DNA from: Casp-actino8 sp041159745
GTDB lineage: Bacteria > Actinomycetota > Acidimicrobiia > Acidimicrobiales > Ilumatobacteraceae
NCBI GenBank assembly: GCA_041159745.1
Contig: JBEAXP010000038.1
Coordinates: 1-5,199 of the forward strand
Direction: 5' to 3'
Length of the DNA stretch: 5,199 nucleotides
Part shown: piece after piece, positions 1 to 5,199 of the stretch
How positions within the stretch are numbered: position 1 is the first letter of the stretch
How the letters are laid out: each line of letters starts with the position of its first letter
The notes under the pieces: generated by a model
Told to the model about the DNA's origin: nothing
The model's database searches: none
The model's input: only the letters and a program-made list of their open reading frames with translations
Position numbers and translations under genes: made by a program

Positions 1-621
1 ACCACCGACGGCGGACTCGGTGCGGTGCGGGCGATCCATGCTCCGGCTCGGCTCCGCGGTATCGAATTCGTGGTCGCCTGCGACGTCGACACTCTCTTCG
101 TCGACGCCGCCGAAGTGTTCGCACCACAGAAGGGTGCTTCGCCCATACAAGTTCGCATGCTCACGAGCCGCCTCGAACGACTCGTGCAGCTCTACAAGGA
201 GTCCCACGGCGTCGACGTCTCGAACGTTCCCGGTGCCGGTGCCGCCGGCGGGCTGGCCGGTGGGCTCGTCGCACTCGGCGCGACGATCGTGCCCGGTTTC
301 GACATGGTCGCCGAAGAAGTCGATCTGGCCGAACGCATTCGCGCGGCCGATCTCGTGATCACGGGCGAAGGACGTCTCGACGCCACCAGCTTCGAGGGCA
401 AGGTGGTGGGCGGCGTGGCCCAACTGTGTCACGAGATCGGGCGACCGGTGGCGGCCATCGCCGGATCGGTGCACCCGAGTGCGACGGAAGAGCCCGACTA
501 CGGGCTGATCACTCGTGGAGTCGTCGACCTGGTGTCGCGATTCGGAGAGGGCAAAGCCTTCGCCGAGCCGAAATGGTGCATCGAGCAGGCCGCGCTCGAA
601 CTTCTTCGCGGCACTCGTTGA
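1..621 (+). CDS. Glycerate kinase, C-terminal part (5'-truncated by window edge)
   Basis: The C-terminal 206 residues of a glycerate kinase of the GlxK/GarK type (Pfam glycerate kinase family, about 370-385 residues when complete). The family phosphorylates D-glycerate with ATP, giving 2- or 3-phosphoglycerate, and feeds glyoxylate or sugar-acid breakdown into glycolysis; it is cytoplasmic. Seen directly, in fragment residues: TDGG at 2-5, which matches the family's glycine-rich TDGG segment; CDVD at 27-30; FAPQKGAS at 40-47 (family FGPQKGA); PGAGAAGGLAGGL at 77-89; and ADLVITGEGRLD at 116-127, followed by a GK-VVGGVA segment. All main C-terminal motifs are intact. The frame is open from base 1, so the start is outside the window; the internal GTG at 25 lies within the conserved core and is not the start. 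The reading ends with TGA at 619-621, directly against the stop of the convergent gene. Which hydroxyl is phosphorylated cannot be told from this fragment, so no symbol is assigned. Confidence 0.93.
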   Translation, partial: TTDGGLGAVRAIHAPARLRGIEFVVACDVDTLFVDAAEVFAPQKGASPIQVRMLTSRLERLVQLYKESHGVDVSNVPGAGAAGGLAGGLVALGATIVPGFDMVAEEVDLAERIRAADLVITGEGRLDATSFEGKVVGGVAQLCHEIGRPVAAIAGSVHPSATEEPDYGLITRGVVDLVSRFGEGKAFAEPKWCIEQAALELLRGTR

Positions 622-624
622 TCA
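619..624. other. Abutting convergent stop codons in palindrome TGATCA
   Basis: The glycerate kinase TGA occupies 619-621 on the + strand, and the TGA of the surface-protein gene occupies 622-624 on the - strand. The two genes have zero intergenic bases. No hairpin followed by a T-tract is seen on either side, so any terminator must lie inside the opposing coding region or termination must be factor-dependent. Confidence 0.95.
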
Positions 625-3600
625 GAATCGTTGCTCGGGAACCGTGGGTACGACTTCGATCGGCAACGACACCAGTGCCGACTTCCCATTACCGAGAACC
701 AAACGAATTCGAAGGTCGTGACGTCCGGGCAACTGATCACTCGGTACGTCGAACAGCGTGTCGACACTCCCGCTGCGGGTCGCCTCGGCCACGCCCAAAC
801 GGCGCGGCACCGAGTAGATCCAGGTCTCGATGGGTGATCCTCCGGCCAAACCTTGACCGGAGATCTCAACGTGCTCGCCGACGACAACCTGAAGATTGTC
901 GTTGGTCAGCGGCACACCCTCACCGGTCGACAAGACCGAGCCCACGATGAGTTCCACTTCGAACTCGTCATGGCTGAGAACCACGCGGTGATCGGATCGA
1001 ACACGGGCCTCGAAGACGGTCGGATACGAATCGACGTCGACGATCACATCGACGAGTGATCGACCGGAGTCCGTCACCAGTTCGGCATTGGGGTCGCCCA
1101 ACTGATCGGGTTCGGACGAGCCGAAGCCTCCCGTGGCGGCAAGAACGATGAGCACCGACGAGCCGACCGCCAACCACCGAACGAGATCGAACGATCCGAT
1201 TCGTCGCGAATACGCGACCCAACGTCCAACAATGACCGCCGCCAACAACGCGAACGACACGATCGTCCAGCCATTGGCCGTCTGCTGGGTGAGAACCATG
1301 AAAGCCAACAAGGCGATACCGCCGACATTCGCCCAGAGGGTCCGACGCGGAGTTCGGACGTCGCTGTCGGCACGCGCGACCGACGAATGATCGAGCAGTG
1401 TCCGCACGATCGACACGAGGGCGATCACCCACGCGAATTCGGTGACGAATTCGTTGGTGGTGGTCTCGACGAGCGTGTAGGCCGGAAGCGTTTCGACCAT
1501 CGCGACGAACGTCGTGGTCGCGACCGTCGCGCGTACGACAGCCGGGATCAGAAGAATCCGCGAACTGGTGATGCGACTGACCGCCGAACCGAGAAGACCC
1601 GGAGCGATCCACATCGCTGCGATGAGAATCAATGCTCGCACCGAGTCGAGCGATCCGATACCGCCCCCGACGACCACCGACGTGACGAACGCGAATCCAG
1701 CCGCCACGCCCGTGAGCGGATCGAGAATTCCGAGCACGAGCAGTGCCAGCATCATCAACGCCGCTGGCGGAACCGGCAGGTCGTGGGTCATCGACGATGC
1801 CCACGCACCGAGGACGAACCCGGTGATCGGCAGGAGCCAACGCACCAGACGCAAACGACTCGTCCAGGACGCGTCATCGGCCACGACCGACACGAAATCG
1901 GGAATGCGACGACGATGACGAATCTCTCCCATGCGACCAACGGCCAGGAAGAGAACGAGCAGCAGAACGAGCCACAAAGCCACCAGCGACGAACCCTCGT
2001 CCGAGTTCACGATCACGCGTGTGACGGTCGGAGCGGCCAGCAGTTCGGCCACCGAATCGGTGAGTCGTCCCTCGCGATGCAGCGCGGCCGTCTCGGCGTC
2101 GAGAACCAGCAGGCCGACGGCGACTTCCGTGACCTCGCCGGTCGCCTCGATAAGTCGGAGCTTCAACGTATGACCACCCGGATCGATCCCAACTGGGATG
2201 AGGTACGACTCGTCGAGGACGCCGCTCGATCCGACGACGGCCTCGCCGAGCAGCATCGGCTCGGAGTACAGCCACACGCTCGTTGGGGTACCGGGGGCGA
2301 GACCTTCGGCCTCCACATCGACCGTTCGTCCGGCTTCGACGGCGAACGTGCCATCGGGCAGGACTTGATCCGATCCGTTGTCGGACGACGCGACGATCTG
2401 AATCTGAACTTCGCCCCAGGTGGCCACGACACCACCGTCGGGCAACGGAGCCCAATCGATCGGAGTGGGCACGCCATCGCGGGTCATGGTCGACTCGCCC
2501 GGCACCATCTGTTCGACCGACGCCGGCGGCTCGACACCGCTCTGCGTCACGGGTCCACTGTTCGAGCCACTGCTCGATGAGGAGCCGGAAGTCGATTGAG
2601 AGTTCGAGCCCGAGTTCGATGCCGAGGTGCCGCCCGACGACGAATTGGTGTTCGACCCCGATCCACTCGACGTCACCACCGACGAGGTGACACGTTCGGT
2701 CGTGACCGAGGTGCTGTTGGGAGCGTTCGTGGTGGTCTGACGCACCGTCGTCGTCTCCACCGTGGTGACCGACGACGAAGACGGCGACGATGAAGTGGGT
2801 GCACTCGTCGTCGACACGATGGTGGTCACGACCGTAGTCGAATCCGGAGTCGTGGTCACCACCGACGACTCGACGGCGACTGCACCACCCGGGCCACTCT
2901 GCATCGCTGGCGGCGCCGGTGTCGTCACCGACATTTCGTTCGAGTCGGAACTGGCCCCGACCGATGTGATCGCTCGCAAACGAACTCCGTACGTGGTCGA
3001 CGGCGCGACGTCGCTGATCAGCAACGGCGACGTGATCGAGCCAGCCGGTAGCGCAACCCACGTCGTCCCGGCATCGATCGAGTACTCGTAACCCGTGATC
3101 ACCTCGCCACCATGATCACCCGCGTCGAAGGTGACGGCGATCCAATCATCGGTGGCGGTGAGCGCACTGACCGTCGGGGCCGAGGGAAGGACCGCGCTGA
3201 CCGTCACGTCGACCGTGACCGGCGCGGCCGCGAGGAAGTTCGTACTCTCGGCAATCGACGCGACGAGTCGACACAGTCCGCTGAACAAAAGCTGCACCTG
3301 GAATCCGCTCACCGAGCAGACACTCGACGTGGACGACGACAGTTGCACCGAGAGTCCCGAATCGGATGACGGTGTGACCAAGAACGGCGCCGCCTGATAC
3401 GTCATCGGGCTCGTCGCGCTGAACGAAATCACCTGCGGTCTCTTGTTGACCGTGATCGAAACCACGTTCGACTGGACTTCGTCGAAGGTCCCGTCCGTGG
3501 CCTTGGTGGCCAGGATCGTGCACGTGCCAGGCTTGACACCCGTGACCGTTGCAGCCGAGGTCGACACGTCGGAGACCAACGAGCACGCGCCCGCTGGTTC

Positions 3601-5199
3601 TTCGGTCACGATCGCATACGTGACCGCACCAGTCCCGCTTCCTCCCGACACGGAGAGATCGGCGGAATCGAGCCGCAGGATCGAAGCCGACGAGGCCGGC
3701 GAGGTCGACGAAGTCGCAGCCGACAGGACGAGCGCACTCTGACTCACACCCGTGATCGTGAACGTTCCGGGCACGAAGGCGATGTCGTAATTGGGATTGT
3801 TCGCATTGGTGAGTCCGCCCCGGATGATCGGATAAGTGCCGATGAGTTCGCCGGGCGCGCGGGTCGGTGTTCCGACCAAGGCGGAACCGCTCACCACGTT
3901 CCCGGTCGTCACCGTGAAGCCGAGAGACCCCGGTTCGGGCTGTCCGGCAACCTTGCCGTCGTTAGCCGCAGTCACGGTGATGGGACGACGATCAATGGTG
4001 AGCGAGCCAGGAGTGAAGATGATCTGGTAGTTCGTGTTGTTGAGCGTGCCTTGGGTGATCGCGTACGTCCCCGGCGTGTCACCGGGTGCGCGGGTGAGTG
4101 CGCCCGTGAGGTTCTCACCGCTGGCTAGCACACCGCTGGTGATCGTGTAGGTGAATGTGGGGTCGGCATCACCGAAGAACTTGCTCGGCGAATCGGCCGT
4201 AACCGACAGCGTTCGCGGCACCACCGTCACCGTCGCCGACGACGTTGCCGACAAGAAGTTGGTGCTCGCAGCCTTCGCAACTTGCACGACACACGACGAC
4301 CCGACGACTCCGCTTGACGACAACAGACTCCCCGTGATCGAGCAGTTCGACGTACTCGGATCCGTGACCACCCACGAGACCGCGCCGTCACCCGAGCCTC
4401 CGGACTGCTGCAGCGACAGATCCACCCGATAGGTCTGCTGCACCGACTGGATGACGAGCGGAGCCTGCGGCGCCTGATCGATCGTGAGCGTGCCGTTCAC
4501 GAAGGTGATGTTGTAGTTGGGATTGTTTGCGTTGGTGACCGAGCCCTGTCGAATCGTGTACGACCCGGCGTTCACACCGGCGTCGCGCGACGGCGAGCCC
4601 GACAACGAGTCACTGCCCACCAGGGCACCAGTAGCGGTCGACACCGTGAGGGTTGGCTCGGGATCGCCATACGTGATCCTCTTGTCGTCGGCGGTCACCG
4701 TGATGGACTTGGCCTCGATCGTCAGGAGACTGCCGAAGAACGTGATCCCATAATTGGGGTTGTCGAGTGTGCCGATCGCGATGACTCGAGTGCCGACGTT
4801 GTTGCCGGCCACCCGCGCCAATGCTCCCGACAGTGCGTCACCGGGCTTCAAGCCGTCGCCGCCAATCGTGTAGGTGAAGATTGGGTCGGCATCGCCGTAG
4901 GTGATCGTCTTCGGATGGGCCGTCACGGTGATGGGCCGCGGGTAGATGTTGAAGTTCGACGACGTGAACGTGATGTCGTAGTTCGGGTTGTTCGCGTTCG
5001 TCAGGGTGCCGGCCTGTATCGCGTAATCGCCCACGTTCTCGCCGGTGGCGCGGGTCAGAACACCGACGAGCTGATCGGAACCGACCAGATTGCCGCCGGT
5101 CACGGTGTAGGCGAAGGTCGGATCGGCAGTCGAATACTTCTTGTTCGCGGCGGTCGCCGTGACCGTGATCGGTCGGCGGTTGATCGTGAAGTTGTTGCC
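622..5199 (-). CDS. Giant multidomain surface protein: MBG repeats, Ig-like and Fn3 modules, ten-helix membrane block (N-terminus outside window)
   Basis: The C-terminal 1525 residues of a very large protein, read leftward. The frame is open to the right edge; the GTG at 5103 lies inside a repeat and is not the start. Domains in fragment residues: end of an MBG repeat 1-10; MBG repeats A-C 11-242; Ig-like 1 245-328; MBG D-E 330-483; Ig-like 2 487-584; Ig-like 3 589-669; Fn3 670-762; low-complexity linker 773-882; beta domain S1 about 910-1033; about ten membrane segments 1070-1360; beta domain S2 about 1392-1518; end at EQRF. The MBG, Ig-like and Fn3 modules are typical of secreted bacterial adhesins and stalk proteins, so a cell-surface role in adhesion or contact is inferred. 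No enzymatic domain is visible. There is no C-terminal LPXTG motif; retention would be through the membrane block. A signal peptide would lie outside the window. Bases 625 onward overlap no other gene, and transcription converges on the glycerate kinase gene. The reading frame is well supported by consistent domain content; the function is not known. Confidence 0.9.
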   Translation of the reverse strand, partial: GNNFTINRRPITVTATAANKKYSTADPTFAYTVTGGNLVGSDQLVGVLTRATGENVGDYAIQAGTLTNANNPNYDITFTSSNFNIYPRPITVTAHPKTITYGDADPIFTYTIGGDGLKPGDALSGALARVAGNNVGTRVIAIGTLDNPNYGITFFGSLLTIEAKSITVTADDKRITYGDPEPTLTVSTATGALVGSDSLSGSPSRDAGVNAGSYTIRQGSVTNANNPNYNITFVNGTLTIDQAPQAPLVIQSVQQTYRVDLSLQQSGGSGDGAVSWVVTDPSTSNCSITGSLLSSSGVVGSSCVVQVAKAASTNFLSATSSATVTVVPRTLSVTADSPSKFFGDADPTFTYTITSGVLASGENLTGALTRAPGDTPGTYAITQGTLNNTNYQIIFTPGSLTIDRRPITVTAANDGKVAGQPEPGSLGFTVTTGNVVSGSALVGTPTRAPGELIGTYPIIRGGLTNANNPNYDIAFVPGTFTITGVSQSALVLSAATSSTSPASSASILRLDSADLSVSGGSGTGAVTYAIVTEEPAGACSLVSDVSTSAATVTGVKPGTCTILATKATDGTFDEVQSNVVSITVNKRPQVISFSATSPMTYQAAPFLVTPSSDSGLSVQLSSSTSSVCSVSGFQVQLLFSGLCRLVASIAESTNFLAAAPVTVDVTVSAVLPSAPTVSALTATDDWIAVTFDAGDHGGEVITGYEYSIDAGTTWVALPAGSITSPLLISDVAPSTTYGVRLRAITSVGASSDSNEMSVTTPAPPAMQSGPGGAVAVESSVVTTTPDSTTVVTTIVSTTSAPTSSSPSSSSVTTVETTTVRQTTTNAPNSTSVTTERVTSSVVTSSGSGSNTNSSSGGTSASNSGSNSQSTSGSSSSSGSNSGPVTQSGVEPPASVEQMVPGESTMTRDGVPTPIDWAPLPDGGVVATWGEVQIQIVASSDNGSDQVLPDGTFAVEAGRTVDVEAEGLAPGTPTSVWLYSEPMLLGEAVVGSSGVLDESYLIPVGIDPGGHTLKLRLIEATGEVTEVAVGLLVLDAETAALHREGRLTDSVAELLAAPTVTRVIVNSDEGSSLVALWLVLLLVLFLAVGRMGEIRHRRRIPDFVSVVADDASWTSRLRLVRWLLPITGFVLGAWASSMTHDLPVPPAALMMLALLVLGILDPLTGVAAGFAFVTSVVVGGGIGSLDSVRALILIAAMWIAPGLLGSAVSRITSSRILLIPAVVRATVATTTFVAMVETLPAYTLVETTTNEFVTEFAWVIALVSIVRTLLDHSSVARADSDVRTPRRTLWANVGGIALLAFMVLTQQTANGWTIVSFALLAAVIVGRWVAYSRRIGSFDLVRWLAVGSSVLIVLAATGGFGSSEPDQLGDPNAELVTDSGRSLVDVIVDVDSYPTVFEARVRSDHRVVLSHDEFEVELIVGSVLSTGEGVPLTNDNLQVVVGEHVEISGQGLAGGSPIETWIYSVPRRLGVAEATRSGSVDTLFDVPSDQLPGRHDLRIRLVLGNGKSALVSLPIEVVPTVPEQRF
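652..888 (-). repeat. Beta domain S2 core, second copy of internal duplication (C-terminus)
   Basis: Encodes fragment residues 1438-1516; the full domain begins near 1392. It has GLAGGSP, W-I-Y-S-x-P-x-x-LG-x-A, a VP…LPGRHDLRIRL strand and ends LPIEV, followed by a short tail to EQRF. It matches S1 at about 28 of 79 positions in an ungapped hand alignment. Upstream similarity continues (VV…E-x-E/Q-V/I-x-L/I-V) with a two-residue length difference. It is predicted to lie outside the membrane after the last helix. Confidence 0.8.
1120..1992 (-). other. Polytopic membrane block, about ten helices
   Basis: Encodes fragment residues about 1070-1360. Approximate hydrophobic segments: 1071-1088, 1120-1136, 1144-1159, 1164-1181, 1189-1207, 1215-1235, 1255-1266 (short), 1290-1306, 1311-1330 and 1342-1360. 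Arg-rich loops (EIRHRRR after helix 1, RLRLVRW before helix 2, SRITSSR after helix 5, the TPRR loop after helix 7, YSRRIG after helix 9) alternate with acidic or neutral loops (THDLPVPP, SLDS, the ETLPAYTLVETTTNE loop, TANG). By the positive-inside rule this puts both flanking S domains outside the cell and fits an even helix number. I do not recognise the family; no transporter signature is evident. Helix 6 carries a buried Arg at 1223. The helix count may be off by one or two. Confidence 0.8.
2104..2340 (-). repeat. Beta domain S1 core, first copy of internal duplication
   Basis: Encodes fragment residues 954-1032; the full domain probably starts near 910. Key residues: GLAPGTP, then W-L-Y-S-x-P-x-x-LG-x-A, then IPVGIDPGGHTLKLRL and a final beta strand. 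It aligns without a gap with residues 1438-1516 (positions 652-888). The pattern GxAPGSxVxVWLxSxP-LG…G-HTLxL is familiar to me from Ig-like domains of actinobacterial wall-associated proteins, usually near the C-terminus (recall, not searched). Lies just outside the first membrane helix. Confidence 0.8.
2554..2883 (-). other. Ser/Thr-rich low-complexity linker
   Basis: Encodes fragment residues 773-882. The first part (about 773-844) is rich in Thr, Val and Ser with recurring VTT and VVT motifs. The second part (about 845-882) switches to Ser, Gly and Asn with almost no hydrophobic residue. No fold is expected. It separates the stalk modules from the membrane-proximal S1 domain and probably works as an extended, possibly O-glycosylated tether; glycosylation is inferred only from composition. 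Confidence 0.85.
2914..3192 (-). other. Fibronectin type III domain
   Basis: Encodes fragment residues 670-762. Hallmarks are seen in order: P-SAPTV at the first strand, ATDDWIAVTFDA, GGEVITGYEYSIDAGTTW (the G-x-x-ITGYxYS strand typical of bacterial Fn3), ISDVAPSTTYGVRLRAIT and GASSDSNEMSVTTPAPP at the end. The spacing and the TxYxVRxRA strand support the assignment well. In secreted proteins Fn3 modules are spacers or mediate carbohydrate or protein contacts. It is the last structured domain before the flexible linker. Confidence 0.88.
3193..3435 (-). other. Ig-like module 3 with Cys pair
   Basis: Encodes fragment residues 589-669. It begins QVISFSATSPMTYQAAPF, has Cys628 and Cys643 (15 apart) and ends AESTNFLAAAPVTVDVTVS, which parallels the KAASTNFLSATSSATVTV ending of module 1. 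The 'QxIsF…P' opening is common in bacterial Ig-like repeats that detect no ligand and act as spacers. It lies directly before the Fn3 domain. Confidence 0.65.
3448..3741 (-). other. Ig-like module 2 with Cys pair
   Basis: Encodes fragment residues 487-584. It carries the SGGSGTGAVTYAIV core also seen in module 1, Cys539 and Cys560 (21 apart), and a KATDGTFDEVQSNVVSITV ending. An N-terminal Ser/Thr/Ala-rich insertion (SAATSSTSPASSAS) makes it longer than module 1. Extracellular beta-sandwich with one disulfide is inferred. Confidence 0.7.
3751..4212 (-). repeat. Two tandem MBG-type repeats (D, E)
   Basis: Repeat D at 3985-4212 (fragment residues 330-405) retains FGDADPTFTYT and a short NNTNY strand. 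Repeat E at 3751-3981 (407-483) starts ITVTAANDG, lacks the usual YGD turn (it has VAGQPEP instead) and has the long TNANNPNY form. Both end with a (S/T)LTI or FTI strand and DRRP/TGVS linkers. They repeat the short-long order seen in B-C and are again followed by an Ig-like module. The divergence of E suggests an older copy or relaxed constraint on the first turn. Confidence 0.8.
4216..4467 (-). other. Ig-like module 1 with Cys pair
   Basis: Encodes fragment residues 245-328 of the surface protein. It opens with APLVIQS, has an SGGSGDGAVSW core, then Cys286 and Cys303, and ends in KAASTNFLSATSSATVTV. The SGGSGxGAVxY, C-S-I and KAxxxNFxxAxS signatures are recurrent in bacterial Ig-like repeats between MBG modules of actinobacterial surface proteins (from memory). 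The two cysteines, 17 residues apart, are the only ones in the module and probably form a disulfide outside the cell. A beta-sandwich fold is inferred. Confidence 0.7.
4474..5169 (-). repeat. Three tandem MBG-type repeats (A, B, C)
   Basis: Three consecutive protein repeats of about 75-77 residues: A 4939-5169, B 4705-4932, C 4474-4704. Each starts with ITVTA, carries a (Y)GDxDP or related ADP/PEP turn, then G-L-x-G-S/D-x-LxG-xxxR-xxGxNxG, then a G-T/S-L/V…NPNY strand and ends with a …LTI/FNI strand. This matches the MBG/MBG_2 ('mostly beta, glycine-rich') modules found in bacterial surface proteins. Bases 5170-5199 encode the last strand of a preceding repeat (FTINRRP), so the array continues beyond the window. 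A and C have the longer TNANNPNY form, B the short DNPNY form. Their exact function is not known; they usually act as extended spacers on the cell surface. Confidence 0.85.

Noticed and set aside
589..612. Inverted repeat gccgcg…cgcggc with a 12-base loop just before the glycerate kinase stop, as a possible terminator
   Set aside because: Only a six-base stem with a large loop and no T-tract on either strand; such pairs are common by chance in GC-rich coding DNA.
968..1840. Open frame of 290 codons on the - strand in another phase
   Set aside because: Arg-rich, no hydrophobic or domain pattern; it shadows the membrane block of the real gene.
1387..2580. Open frame of 397 codons on the + strand opposite the surface-protein gene
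   Set aside because: The product is an Arg/His/Asp/Glu-rich low-complexity string with no domain. It is the antisense shadow expected in GC-rich DNA, while the - strand frame there encodes coherent beta domains and membrane helices.
2554..2883. Frameshift or sequencing artefact in the low-complexity stretch
   Set aside because: The frame continues without a break into S1 and the membrane block, which match each other and known domain patterns, so the linker is in frame.
1874..3061. Open frame of 395 codons on the - strand in another phase
   Set aside because: Arg/Gly/Asp/His-rich translation without recognisable domains, entirely inside the real frame that encodes Fn3, linker and S1.
5101..5103. 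GTG at 5103 as the start of the surface protein
   Set aside because: The same frame is open for a further 32 codons to the window edge and encodes the front half of MBG repeat A and the end of a preceding repeat, so translation clearly starts farther right.

Overview
The window holds parts of two convergent genes and almost nothing else. GC is high, GTC/GAC/TCG codons dominate, and long spurious open frames occur on the opposite strand, as expected for a GC-rich actinobacterium. The glycerate kinase subtype (CDV-x-TxFVDAAxVFxPQKGA style) and the mix of MBG repeats with Cys-containing Ig-like modules recall Acidimicrobiia such as Ilumatobacter. That placement comes from memory of protein style and is an inference, not a database result.

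Layout. Positions 1-621 (+) are the C-terminal 206 codons of a glycerate kinase whose start lies left of the window. Positions 622-5199 (-) are the C-terminal 1525 codons of a very large surface protein whose start lies right of the window. The stop codons abut: TGA (+) at 619-621 and TGA (-) at 622-624 form the palindrome TGATCA, with no intergenic base. No stretch without a gene exists. No promoter, start codon or ribosome binding site of either gene is in view, and I see no RNA gene, mobile element or CRISPR array.

The large protein reads, N to C: end of an earlier MBG-type repeat; MBG repeats A, B and C; a Cys-pair Ig-like module; MBG repeats D and E; two more Cys-pair Ig-like modules; a fibronectin type III domain; a Ser/Thr/Gly/Asn-rich linker; beta domain S1; a block of about ten predicted membrane segments; and beta domain S2, which ends the protein. 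S1 and S2 align without gaps over 79 residues with about 28 identities by hand count, so they are an internal duplication. The charges of the membrane loops place both S domains outside the cell. The protein therefore looks like a long stalk or adhesin built onto a polytopic membrane module instead of the usual single anchor helix or LPXTG motif. This architecture is the most interesting thing in the window.

The two genes have no evident functional link: one is a cytoplasmic metabolic enzyme, the other a cell-surface protein.
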